Part shown: piece after piece, positions 7,745-15,443 of the stretch
How the letters are laid out: each line of letters starts with the position of its first letter
How positions within the stretch are numbered: position 1 is the stretch's first letter
Assembly: GCF_030816715.1 (NCBI RefSeq)
Contig: NZ_JAUSYH010000001.1
Span: forward strand, 8,556,001 to 8,620,000
From: Streptomyces achromogenes
GTDB lineage: Bacteria; Actinomycetota; Actinomycetes; Streptomycetales; Streptomycetaceae
DNA length: 64,000 nt
Reading direction: 5' to 3'
Notes under the pieces: generated by a model
The model's database searches: none
Told to the model about the DNA's origin: nothing
Seen by the model: the letters and a program-made list of their open reading frames with translations, nothing else
Position numbers and translations under genes: made by a program

Positions 7745-8935
7745 GTGGAGGGTGGAGATCTTGAACTGGGCGAATTGCTGGCCGCTGCGGAGGCGGCGCC
7801 GCCCGGTGAGTCCGTGGACGTGGTGGCGCACGACCTGCAGAAGCGGTTCGGAGCGGAGCGGGTGTCCTTCCTGTTCGTCGACCTGGTCGGCCAGCGGCTG
7901 GTGCGCCTCGCCGCGGCCGATGCCGACGTCGCGGACCACGACGAGCCGACGGACCTGCTGGGCAGCGTCTACGACAGTGTTCTGCGCAGCCAACGCCAGC
8001 ATGTGGAACCGGCCGGGCAGGACGGACGGCGGGTCATCACGCCGGTCACCAACCGCGGCGACTGCATCGGCGTCCTGGAGGTGACGCTGCAGTCCGTCGA
8101 CGACACCGTGCTCCGGCAGGTGCGCGACGCGGCCCACGCGCTGGCCTACATCATCGTCACGGACCGCCGCTTCACCGATCTCTACCACCTGGGCCGGCGC
8201 ACCACCGAGACGAGCCTGGCCGCGGAGATCCAGCACCAGCTGCTGCCCTCCGCCCCCTGCTGCGAGGCGGAGCAGTTCACCCTCGCCGCCGGGCTGGTCC
8301 CGGCCGACGACATCGGTGGCGACACCTACGACTACACGCTCGACCGCGACACCCTCCACCTGTCCATCACCGACGCCATGGGCCACGACACGAACTCGGC
8401 TCTGCTGGCCACCTTGCTCATCGGCGCGCTGCGACGGGCGCGCCGCAGCGGCTGTGACGCGCTGAAACAGGCCAACCACGCGCATCAGGCCCTGCTGAGC
8501 CACAGCCGCGGTCTGGCCACCGGACAGCTGCTGTGCGTCGAACTCGACACCGGACTGTGCGAGCTGGTCAACGCCGGCCATCCCCGGCCGCTGCTGCTGC
8601 GCGACGGCACCGTCGAAGAGCTGAAACTCGCCGTCAACCTGCCGTTCGGTGTGGCCGCGCCCACCTCCTACCGCCTCCAAGAGCTACACCTGCTTCCCGG
8701 GGACCGCTTGGTCCTGCTCACCGACGGCATGCAGGAGCGCGGCGCCGCGGCCGCCGACCTGACCTCGATCGTCCACGAGACCCGCGACCTGCACCCACGG
8801 GAAGCAGTCCGGCGCCTGACCGCCGCGGTGCTCGAGGCCTGCCACGGCAACCTCAGGGACGACGCCACGGTGCTGATACTGGACTGGCACGGCAGTCGGC
8901 GCAGACAGGCCGAGGAGAGACCCGGCCCGCGGTGA
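7745..8935 (+). CDS. PP2C-type serine/threonine phosphatase (SpoIIE domain) with N-terminal GAF-like sensor
   Basis: The protein has 396 residues. A GTG start at 7745 was chosen because gggagg lies 5 bp upstream; longer frames are shadows. Residues 1-140 form a GAF-like sensory module. SLAAEIQHQLLPSA starts the phosphatase domain. Metal-binding motifs follow: PADDIGGDTYDY (usually G-G-D-x-Y/F-D), ITDAMGHDTNSALLA (usually D-x-x-G-H-G), LLTDGMQE and LRDDATVLIL. Such enzymes dephosphorylate anti-anti-sigma factors and so free stress sigma factors. A SigB-group sigma gene lies 1.2 kb upstream, so a shared pathway is plausible. The GHG glycine is changed to GHD here. Confidence 0.9.
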   Translation: MEGGDLELGELLAAAEAAPPGESVDVVAHDLQKRFGAERVSFLFVDLVGQRLVRLAAADADVADHDEPTDLLGSVYDSVLRSQRQHVEPAGQDGRRVITPVTNRGDCIGVLEVTLQSVDDTVLRQVRDAAHALAYIIVTDRRFTDLYHLGRRTTETSLAAEIQHQLLPSAPCCEAEQFTLAAGLVPADDIGGDTYDYTLDRDTLHLSITDAMGHDTNSALLATLLIGALRRARRSGCDALKQANHAHQALLSHSRGLATGQLLCVELDTGLCELVNAGHPRPLLLRDGTVEELKLAVNLPFGVAAPTSYRLQELHLLPGDRLVLLTDGMQERGAAAADLTSIVHETRDLHPREAVRRLTAAVLEACHGNLRDDATVLILDWHGSRRRQAEERPGPR

Positions 8936-9009
8936 TGCCCACAGCGGGCCTCTCCTTGCGTGCGGTAAACCGAGGGGAGCGGCGTGCGGCGCGTCCCCGA
9001 GGTCCCGGG

Positions 9010-9165
9010 TCACCAGTAGTGACGCCGCCCGGCGACGGCGTGTCCCATCGCGCCGAGAACCCACAGCACCGCTCCCACGACGACCAGGATGACTCCGATG
9101 GTCCACAGGAAGGCGATGCCGGCGACGAGACCGATGACGAGCAGGATGACACCCAGGATGATCAT
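9010..9165 (-). CDS. DUF6131-type small membrane protein, 51 residues
   Basis: This tiny gene reads MIILGVILLVIGLVAGIAFL from an ATG at 9165 with aagggga as ribosome-binding site. Two hydrophobic helices (about residues 2-20 and 22-41) are followed by a basic tail GRRHYW. This is the familiar small Streptomyces DUF6131 membrane protein; function unknown. The convergent phosphatase gene ends 74 bp beyond its stop. A candidate stress-sigma promoter lies about 135 bp upstream on the same strand, which would place it in the general-stress response. Confidence 0.85.
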   Translation of the reverse strand: MIILGVILLVIGLVAGIAFLWTIGVILVVVGAVLWVLGAMGHAVAGRRHYW

Positions 9166-9554
9166 GGCTTCCCCTTGGGGAGCGGTTGGCTGCCGAGCCG
9201 CGAGCGGCGGGGCTTGTGACGAGTGAGGAACGGGGGTTTCCGGGGGTGACGAACGGTGGCGATCGCCCTGCCCGTGTCCGATGGGGAGGCCGGCTCCGAG
9301 TACCCGCTTTCGCCGGGCCGTGAACGGGACCGGCGCGGTCGAATCGGCCGACCGCCCGGTTCTCCGCCGGGGCCGGTCGGCCGGCGGCGGCCGGGTGAGG
9401 GGACCCGGCGGCTGGTGGAGGGCCGGGCGCCACAGGCTGAGCCGGGCGGCCCCGCGTAACCTGTCCGGCCCAGCCCGCAGGCGGGCGGTCCGGCAGGCTG
9501 GTCAACTGGGCGGAGGACTTCGCACCTCGTCGCCTCACCGCAAGGGACGTCAGC
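9166..9554. other. Intergenic region between divergent genes
   Basis: These 389 bases separate the DUF6131 gene (minus) from the 98-residue gene (plus). Apart from the possible stress promoter at 9300-9325, I see only GC-rich, codon-poor sequence and no convincing reading frame. Confidence 0.6.
9300..9325 (-). promoter_or_regulatory. Possible SigB-class promoter for the DUF6131 gene
   Basis: On the minus strand GTTC (9325-9322), a 16-nt spacer and GGGTAC (9305-9300) approximate GNNT-N14-16-GGGTAC; the -35 element has C instead of T at its last base. It points towards the DUF6131 gene with a leader of roughly 130 nt. Confidence 0.35.
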
Positions 9555-9851
9555 ATGGCCATCGTCGTGGTTCTCGAGATGCCGGGGATGACCCAGGCCC
9601 AGTACGAGCAGAGCGCGGACAAGGTGGCCGGCCGCCCCGGCCCGGTCAGGAGCCCCGCCGACTGGCCGGTGGCCGGGCTCATCTCGCACACGTCCGCCCC
9701 CATGGACGGCGGCTGGCTCGTCGTGGACGTCTGGGAGTCGGAGGAGGCGTTCCGGGAGTTCGGCAAGACCCTCCTGCCGATCCTGCAGGAACTGGGTCTC
9801 CACGACGTGCAGCCGCGGACCTACCCGGTGTTCAACGTGGTCACCCGGTAG
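9555..9851 (+). CDS. Small ABM-like (dimeric alpha-beta barrel) protein, 98 residues
   Basis: The protein begins MAIVVVLEMPGMTQAQYEQ and has the beta-alpha-beta-beta pattern of dimeric ferredoxin-like proteins: a first strand, a helix with the repeated Q/Y-x-x-x pattern, GLISHTSAPMDGGWLVVDVW as two strands, then SEEAFREFGKTLLPILQELG as the second helix. This resembles antibiotic-biosynthesis-monooxygenase-like and REDY-like Streptomyces proteins of unknown role. The ATG is preceded by aaggga. A 14-bp hairpin terminator follows about 95 bp after the stop. I cannot assign a substrate. Confidence 0.75.
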   Translation: MAIVVVLEMPGMTQAQYEQSADKVAGRPGPVRSPADWPVAGLISHTSAPMDGGWLVVDVWESEEAFREFGKTLLPILQELGLHDVQPRTYPVFNVVTR

Positions 9852-9946
9852 CCGATCCGCCACACCGTGGTCTGCCACGGCGACGGACCACCGTCACCGC
9901 CGCTCACCGGACAGGGCCTTGGAACAGGCCTGGAGATCGATCTCCC

Positions 9947-9976
9947 GGGTGCCCCGTCCGCACGGACGGGGCACCC
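9947..9976 (+). terminator. Terminator after the 98-residue gene
   Basis: gggtgccccgtccg and its exact complement (14 bp) are separated by 2 nt. The hairpin lies between the gene ending at 9851 and the RraA-like gene. Confidence 0.75.
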
Positions 9977-9989
9977 GTCGTGTAGAAAC

Positions 9990-10018
9990 GGACGGGCCCG
10001 GACAGCGCGGGCCCGTCC
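9990..10018 (+). repeat. Hairpin in the leader of the RraA-like gene
   Basis: ggacgggcccg and its exact complement (11 bp, 7-nt loop) end 18 bp before the start codon and just before the ribosome-binding site agggggag. It may be a second terminator or a leader element affecting translation. Confidence 0.45.
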
Positions 10019-10036
10019 ACCACGAGGGGGAGACAC

Positions 10037-10672
10037 ATGACGGACACGACAGGAGCGGCCGCCGCGTTCGCGGAGATCTCGGTCACGACCCTTGCGGACG
10101 TCCTCGGCCGCGAGCAGGTCATGGGCACGGGCATACGTCCGCTGTGGTCGCCGGTGCCCCGCGTGGCCGGGCCGGCGTTCACCGTGCGATGCCCGCCGGG
10201 CGACAACCTCATGCTGCACGCGGCCATCCACCGAGCGGAACGCGGCGCCGTCATCGTCGTCGAGTCGGGCGACCTGGACTACGCGCTGGCCGGGGGCAAC
10301 GTGTGCGCCGTCGCGCAGCGGCGGGGTGTGGCGGCCTTCGTCGCCGACGGGCTCATCCGTGATCTGGGGGAGGTCAGGGAGATGGGCTTCCCCGTGTTCG
10401 CCCGAGGGGTGATCCCCTTCCCCGGCAGCAAGAAGGCGGTCGAGCCGCTCAACGCCCCGGTGCGCTGCGCCGGAGTCGCCGTGCGCCCCGGTGACATCGT
10501 CGTCGCCGACGAGGAAGGCATCGTGATCGTCCCCTTCGCCCGCACGCAGGACACGCTCACCGCGGCCCGCGCCAAGCTCGCCGAGGAGGCGGGCGAGACC
10601 CTCGACATGTGGGAGACGGCCCACCGCACCCGCATCGAGGAGATCCTGCGCGCCCAGGGCCACGAGGGCTGA
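10037..10672 (+). CDS. RraA-like protein (4-hydroxy-4-methyl-2-oxoglutarate aldolase/oxaloacetate decarboxylase family)
   Basis: The protein has 211 residues from an ATG with agggggag upstream. It shows the RraA/HMG-aldolase core: PPGDNLMLHAAI (substrate loop), VIVVESGDLDYALAGGN, and the metal-site motif FVADGLIRDLGEVREMGFPV containing the D-G-x-x-R-D signature. The closing VRPGDIVVADEEGIVIVP strand is typical. Family enzymes use a divalent metal to cleave or decarboxylate pyruvate-derived acids; some are RNase E inhibitors, less likely here given the conserved aldolase residues. It stands alone, flanked by a terminator and a convergent VOC gene. Confidence 0.88.
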   Translation: MTDTTGAAAAFAEISVTTLADVLGREQVMGTGIRPLWSPVPRVAGPAFTVRCPPGDNLMLHAAIHRAERGAVIVVESGDLDYALAGGNVCAVAQRRGVAAFVADGLIRDLGEVREMGFPVFARGVIPFPGSKKAVEPLNAPVRCAGVAVRPGDIVVADEEGIVIVPFARTQDTLTAARAKLAEEAGETLDMWETAHRTRIEEILRAQGHEG

Positions 10673-10753
10673 CACGCTCATCCGCGCCCCCGCCGGGCCC
10701 CGCCCGCCCAGACGGCCCGCCCGCGGTTCCCCGCCCCGCCGTCCGCAGGAGGC

Positions 10754-11188
10754 TCAGTCGAGACAGAACTCGTTGCCCTCGACGTCCTGCATAGGGAGGC
10801 ACGACTCGTTGTCCTCGTCGGCGGGCAGGAGCCGTCCGTGTACCGCGCCGAGCGCGACCAGCCGTGCGCACTCCGCCTCGAGCCTGGCCAGGCGCTCCTC
10901 ACCCACGAGCCCGGTGCCGACACGCACGTCGAGATGCACCCGGTTCTTCACGACCCTGCCTTCGGGAACACGCTGGAAGAACAGCCGCGGACCGACACCC
11001 GAGGGGTCCTCGCACGCGGCCCACGCACCCCGCTCCGCGGCCGGCAGTGAGCGGTTGAAGTCGTCCCAGGTGGCGAACTCCCCGGGCGGCGCGGGCAGGA
11101 CGTACCCCAGCACCTCGCACCAAAAGCGGGCGACCCGCTCGGGATTCGCGCAGTCGAAGGTGACTTGGAATTCCTTGACCGATGCCAT
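10754..11188 (-). CDS. VOC family protein, 144 residues
   Basis: The protein begins MASVKEFQVTFDCANPERVARF and continues WCEVLGYVLPAP, the typical opening of a glyoxalase-like domain of the type common in Streptomyces. The second half has VKNRVHLDVRV followed by the helix ARLEAECARLVALGAV and the closing MQDVEGNEFCLD. The last Glu is the usual ligand position. The ATG at 11188 was chosen because residues upstream of it look like promoter DNA. It is divergent from an MFS exporter gene (125-bp gap). Substrate unknown. Confidence 0.88.
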   Translation of the reverse strand: MASVKEFQVTFDCANPERVARFWCEVLGYVLPAPPGEFATWDDFNRSLPAAERGAWAACEDPSGVGPRLFFQRVPEGRVVKNRVHLDVRVGTGLVGEERLARLEAECARLVALGAVHGRLLPADEDNESCLPMQDVEGNEFCLD

Positions 11189-11312
11189 CGGCCCACCGTA
11201 ACAGGGGGCTCGGCCGCCTTCGCACGGAGTGTCATCAGCCCACGCCCGCCGGGGACTTCGGGCCGTGGACCGCTGGGCTAGGGTGCTCACCGCGCCCACC
11301 ACAGGAGAGATC

Positions 11313-12590
11313 ATGGAGTCCGCCGCGGAGTCACCGACGACCAGCAGCACGCCGTGGGGGATCGCGCCTTTCCGGCGGTTCCTCTCGGCCCAGCTCATCT
11401 CGGCGACCGGCTCCGCGATGGCGCCCCTCGCCCTGGCCTACTCCGTGATCGAGCAGGGTGGGGGAGCGGGTTCCCTCGGCCTCGTGCTCGCCACGAACAC
11501 CGTCCCCATGATCGTGTTCCTGGTGGCCGGGGGCGTCTTCGCGGACCGTCTGTCCCGAAGCCGGCTGCTCTTTCTCGGCAATCTGCTGGCTGCGGGCGCC
11601 CAGGGAGTGCTGGCCGTGTCGGTGGCCACGGGGCATGCGACGACGGCCTCGATCGCGGCCTGCGGCTTCGTGGCGGGTGCCGCGGCCTCGTTCACCGGGC
11701 CGGCCGGGCAGGGCGCCGTCGCGCAGATCGTGCCCGCGGAGCATCTGCAACAGGCCAACGCGTTGCTCAGACTGCCGACCAACGCGGTCAAGGTACTGGC
11801 CCCCGTCGTCGGAGGGTTCGTCGTCGCCGCAAGCGGCGCGGCATGGGCGCTGGCCTGGGACGCGTTCACGTTCGCCGCGGCGGCCGTCCTGCTGCTCGGT
11901 CTGCGTCTGGACGCCCCGCTCACCACATCCGCCGGCGCGCTGGCGGATCTGCGGGCCGGCTGGACGAGCTTCTGGTCGCGCACCTGGTTGTGGACCTATA
12001 CGGCCGCGGGCACCGTCCTCGTCGCGGCGTGGCTGGCGGGTTTCCAGCTTCTCGGCCCCCTCGTCGCCGCGTCGCAGTACGCGGGGGCGCGCGACTGGGG
12101 TCTGATCCAGGCGGCCTTCGCCTCCGGGCTGCTGGCGGGAACCGTCGTATGCCTGCGCTGGAAGCCGTACCGACTGCTCATGGTCGCGGTCGCCACCGGC
12201 GGTGCGCTCGTGCTCCCCCTGGCGGCCATGGCCCGGGGGCTGCCGCTGCCGCTCGTGCTGGTGGCCGCCCTGCTGGCCGGAATCGGACTCGACGTCGCCG
12301 TCGTCACGTGGACCACCGCGTTCCAGCAGCATGTGCCACAGGCGGAACAGGGCCGGCTGATCGCGTTCAACGGGATCGGGGAACGTCTGGCCATCCCCGT
12401 CGGCTACCTCGTCACCGCCCTTGCGGTCCACTCCTTCGACGCGCGGACGGTGCTGCTGGCATGCGCGGCGATGATCGCCGCTGCGACCGTGCTCAACCTC
12501 TGCGTGCCGGCCGTGCACCGTGTCAACCGCGTGACTCCGGTCGACCGGCCGAGGACGACGAACGACCGTCGCGAGGTGGAACAGGCATAG
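11313..12590 (+). CDS. MFS transporter, 12-helix drug-exporter type
   Basis: The 425-residue hydrophobic protein starts at an ATG preceded by aggaga. The MFS signature between helices 2 and 3 reads GGVFADRLSRSRLL (motif A, G-x-x-x-D-R-x-x-R). Roughly twelve membrane segments are visible, with a polar central loop around residues 200-215. The sequence resembles the actinobacterial exporters annotated as macrolide-efflux-like MFS permeases. Substrate unknown. The C-terminal 30 residues are charged and cytoplasmic. It ends 30 bp before the stop of a convergent ATPase-domain gene. Confidence 0.88.
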   Translation: MESAAESPTTSSTPWGIAPFRRFLSAQLISATGSAMAPLALAYSVIEQGGGAGSLGLVLATNTVPMIVFLVAGGVFADRLSRSRLLFLGNLLAAGAQGVLAVSVATGHATTASIAACGFVAGAAASFTGPAGQGAVAQIVPAEHLQQANALLRLPTNAVKVLAPVVGGFVVAASGAAWALAWDAFTFAAAAVLLLGLRLDAPLTTSAGALADLRAGWTSFWSRTWLWTYTAAGTVLVAAWLAGFQLLGPLVAASQYAGARDWGLIQAAFASGLLAGTVVCLRWKPYRLLMVAVATGGALVLPLAAMARGLPLPLVLVAALLAGIGLDVAVVTWTTAFQQHVPQAEQGRLIAFNGIGERLAIPVGYLVTALAVHSFDARTVLLACAAMIAAATVLNLCVPAVHRVNRVTPVDRPRTTNDRREVEQA

Positions 12591-12620
12591 CGGCCCCGAC
12601 GGCGTCGGATCTCGCCCGGG

Positions 12621-13253
12621 TCATGGGGCCAGGTCGCGTTCGTCCTTGAGGCGAACCGTCAGGTCGGGCCAGTGCGCGCACCACCGCGTCAGATCGTCCG
12701 CGGCCGGCGGCCCTTGGGTGCGCAGTGAGGTGAGCGGCAGGAAACGGACGAGCGTCCCGGTGGTGCCGTCGGCATCGAGCGGGTCCAGGTCACTCACGGG
12801 GACGCCGTGCTCGTAGCGCCGGGTCCAGGCACCGTGGTGACGGCGGTTGGTGTGAACCAGCCACTCACTGAGCGCCGCCACTACGGACATCCCGCGACGC
12901 GGATGGCCGTCCGGAAGCCGCTGCGCGTCCGGGAAGTCGAAGAACCGCAGGTCCTTCGACGCCATCACCGGCTTCTTCACCGCCCGACCGTGGGCGTCGA
13001 CCCGGGTGTCAGTGCCTCGCCCGTCGTCGGCCACGGACACGGAGCCGTCGCGGTGCAGTGTGACGAGGCACCGGCCGCCCGCCCGATGGGACGCCTCGTC
13101 GGCGGCGTAGGCGACGACTTCGAGGACGAGGTGCGCGGGACCGCCAGGGGCAAAGGTCCGCGGCTCTCGGCGAATCCGGGCGAGATGGTCCAGATCCACG
13201 GTGCGGGCCCAGTCGTGGGTGGTGTTGGCCCAGGAGGCCGTTGCTTCGTCCAT
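12621..13253 (-). CDS. Stand-alone GyrB-type GHKL ATPase domain protein, degenerate metal site
   Basis: The 210-residue protein corresponds to only the N-terminal ATPase domain of GyrB/ParE. HLVLEVVAYAADEA (41-54) aligns with the GyrB helix carrying the catalytic Glu; Glu45 is kept, but the Mg-coordinating Asn is Tyr49. SVSVADDGRG (71-80) matches the D-x-G-x-G adenine loop, GMSVVAALS (121-129) the lid region, and TGTLVRFLP the later strand. The transducer, TOPRIM and DNA-binding parts are missing, so it is not a topoisomerase. It may bind ATP without turning it over. The ATG at 13253 was chosen because upstream sequence is promoter-like. Confidence 0.75.
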   Translation of the reverse strand: MDEATASWANTTHDWARTVDLDHLARIRREPRTFAPGGPAHLVLEVVAYAADEASHRAGGRCLVTLHRDGSVSVADDGRGTDTRVDAHGRAVKKPVMASKDLRFFDFPDAQRLPDGHPRRGMSVVAALSEWLVHTNRRHHGAWTRRYEHGVPVSDLDPLDADGTTGTLVRFLPLTSLRTQGPPAADDLTRWCAHWPDLTVRLKDERDLAP

Positions 13254-13359
13254 CCCGAAAGTATCCGGCACCCCGCTCCGGGGACGCACTCCTCTCCCGC
13301 ACGGACGGCGATCCCCGGACTCCGCCGGAGGCGAGCACACCAGGACCCCCGCGCCCGTC

Positions 13360-13938
13360 CTACCCCTGGACCGGTTCCGGCGCCTTGAACGCGTGCAGGG
13401 GAGCGACGGCGAGGGTCTGTTCCGCGTCGTACGCCTCGAAGGTGCCGACGCGCTGGAAACCGAGACGGGCGGCGAGCCGAAGCGAACGTTCGTTGGCGGT
13501 CTGCGTCACGATCAGGACCGGCTGGTCGGGCAGTTCGCCGGCCGCGACCCGCAACGCGGCCGCGCCGGCCTCGAGAGCCAGCCCCGCACCCCAACTGCCG
13601 CGCCGGAGAACGTAGCTCAGCTCCAGCTCCGCGCCTTCCTCGGTGACGTGCCCGGGAAGGTCGGGGGAGCGGCGGTCGAGCACGAGCGTCCCGACGCAGC
13701 GGTCGGATTCCCTGTCGGCGACGACAAAGGTGCCGGGCCTGGCGGCGACGGCGCCGATGCCGTTCGCGTCGAAGTACTGCTCGACGGTGCTCCGGGGCCG
13801 TGGGCCGCCGAGGTGGGCCCTGACCTGCGGATCGGTCAGGAGCTCGATGAAGGCGTCGATGTCGCCGTCGTGCGCGGTGCGCAGCCGGAGGCGGTCCGTG
13901 CGGATCTCCGTGGCGGACAGCGTGGGTAACGGGTTCAT
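13360..13938 (-). CDS. GNAT family N-acetyltransferase (RimJ/RimL type)
   Basis: The protein has 192 residues. TDRLRLRTAHDGDIDAFIEL is the typical RimJ-like opening. The acceptor core VVADRESDRCVGTLVLDRR, then ELSYVLRRGSWGAGLALEAG (the acetyl-CoA pyrophosphate loop) and ANERSLRLAARLGFQRVGTF (motif B) are all present. These enzymes acetylate amino groups of proteins or small molecules such as antibiotics. It lies 72 bp downstream of another GNAT gene on the same strand, so the two may be co-transcribed. The specific acceptor is unknown. Confidence 0.9.
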   Translation of the reverse strand: MNPLPTLSATEIRTDRLRLRTAHDGDIDAFIELLTDPQVRAHLGGPRPRSTVEQYFDANGIGAVAARPGTFVVADRESDRCVGTLVLDRRSPDLPGHVTEEGAELELSYVLRRGSWGAGLALEAGAAALRVAAGELPDQPVLIVTQTANERSLRLAARLGFQRVGTFEAYDAEQTLAVAPLHAFKAPEPVQG

Positions 13939-14010
13939 GCCGGGTATTGTCCTGTCTCCCGCCGAGCGGACTCACTCGGGCGGTACGTCCGGGAAAGGCG
14001 AGGCGTCCGC

Positions 14011-14946
14011 TCAGTCTCCCGTCGTTCCGGGGGCGAGCTCCTTGCTGTAGACCGTGGAACTGCGCCGGACCGTCATGCCGATCCGCTTGTACAGCGACAG
14101 CGCTCCGGTGTCCGAATGGGTCCACAACGTGCAGGTCCGCATCCCGTTGACGTAGAAGGCGCGGAACGCCTCCCGCAGCAGCATGCGCGCGATCCCCCGG
14201 TTGCGGTGGTCGTGCCGTACGGCGACACGCTCGACATATCCTTCGTCCCCGCCCGGGCCGTTCAGCGACAGCACCGCGCCGACCATCCGGTCGCCCGCGA
14301 AGGCGATCGGCGACGCAGCCGGCTCGAACGTCGCGCGCCCGACGGTGTGCAGGGCCCACTCCTCGTAGGACTGCCGCCGTTGCTGCCACTCGTCGAACGC
14401 GTCCTCGGCGAGCCGGTGCACCGCGTGCCCGTCGCCGGGCCGGAACGGCCGGACCAGGATCCCTTCGGGCGGCTCGGGCACCACCGGCTCCTCGGGCATC
14501 GCGATCTCCAGGAGCCACTCCGTGACCAGTGGGGAGTATCCGCTCGACCGGAGCAGCGCGACGGCCGCCCGATCGCTGTCCGAGACGGTCTGGGCGAGTC
14601 GATCGCCGCCCCTGCGGCGGGCCCGGGCCTCGGCCCAGGCGAGCAGCGACCGGCCGAGTCCCCGGCCCAGGTGGTCGGGGTGGACATCGACCGTGGACCG
14701 TCGCCCCCGCACCCACGCCCAGCCGGCCAACCGGCCGCCGTCGTCGTGCATGAGCACCGTGTCGTACGCGAGATCCAGACCCGGCTGACGGAGATCGGCG
14801 GCGATGCCGTCGGCGTCGGTCGTGGCACGGTCGTGCAGCCGGTGTTCGCACGCGGCGACCAGGCGGTGGATTTCCCGGGCGTCGGCAGTGGTCGCCGGGC
14901 GGCTCCGGCAGCCGGCCTGCGAGCGGAAAAAGGGAGAGGCGGACAT
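14011..14946 (-). CDS. Tandem-GNAT acetyltransferase (mycothiol-synthase-like architecture)
   Basis: The 311-residue protein has two GNAT domains. The first (about 15-160) has DVHPDHLGRGLGRSLLAWAE as its acetyl-CoA loop; the second (about 180-305) has VAVRHDHRNRGIARMLLREA and then TGALSLYKRIGMTV. This two-domain plan is shared with mycothiol synthase MshD, but such paralogues are many in Streptomyces, so I do not call it mshD. The ATG at 14946 gives MSASPFF; upstream residues are low-complexity. It is divergent from the NIPSNAP gene (116-bp gap). Confidence 0.88.
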   Translation of the reverse strand: MSASPFFRSQAGCRSRPATTADAREIHRLVAACEHRLHDRATTDADGIAADLRQPGLDLAYDTVLMHDDGGRLAGWAWVRGRRSTVDVHPDHLGRGLGRSLLAWAEARARRRGGDRLAQTVSDSDRAAVALLRSSGYSPLVTEWLLEIAMPEEPVVPEPPEGILVRPFRPGDGHAVHRLAEDAFDEWQQRRQSYEEWALHTVGRATFEPAASPIAFAGDRMVGAVLSLNGPGGDEGYVERVAVRHDHRNRGIARMLLREAFRAFYVNGMRTCTLWTHSDTGALSLYKRIGMTVRRSSTVYSKELAPGTTGD

Positions 14947-15062
14947 AGGCGAACCCTGCGCCGTCCCCAGCCGCCTGTCGACCCGATTTCCCTCGCCTGC
15001 GCCACGCAAGGTGCCGGCGAGCGGACTTCCGGCCCCGTCGCGTCCCGCTGCATGATGGTGAC

Positions 15063-15374
15063 ATGATCACCGTTCATCTGACCTACGAGATCGACGCCGA
15101 CAAGGTGGAGGACTTCGAGGAATACGGCCGCCGCTGGGTCGGGCTGGTCAACCGCTTCGGCGGGACGCACCACGGCTACTTCCTGCCGAGTGAGGGCGAC
15201 AGCGACATCGCGTACGCCCTCTTCTCGTTTCCCAGCCTCGCCGCGTACGAGCGGTACCGCACGGACAGCGTGTCCGATCCGGGGTGCCAGGAGGCCTTCG
15301 AACTGGCTCGCCGAACACGCTGCATCAGGCGGTACGAACGCCGCTTCCTCCGCCCGCTCGACGGCGTGTCGTAG
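15063..15374 (+). CDS. NIPSNAP family protein, 103 residues
   Basis: The protein begins MITVHLTYEIDADKVEDFEE and continues YGRRWVGLVNRFGGTHHGYF, then AYALFSFPSLAAYERYR. This is the dimeric alpha-beta barrel of the NIPSNAP family, with the usual G-x-x-x-G-Y-F strand end and the C-terminal arginine-rich tail. Function in bacteria is unknown. It is divergent from the tandem-GNAT gene and convergent with rph, whose stop is 69 bp away. Confidence 0.88.
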   Translation: MITVHLTYEIDADKVEDFEEYGRRWVGLVNRFGGTHHGYFLPSEGDSDIAYALFSFPSLAAYERYRTDSVSDPGCQEAFELARRTRCIRRYERRFLRPLDGVS

Positions 15375-15443
15375 GCCCCTGGACGGCGCGTCCCCCTGTG
15401 GTCCCGCGCGCGTCGACCGAGGCCACCGGGGACGTCCGATCGG

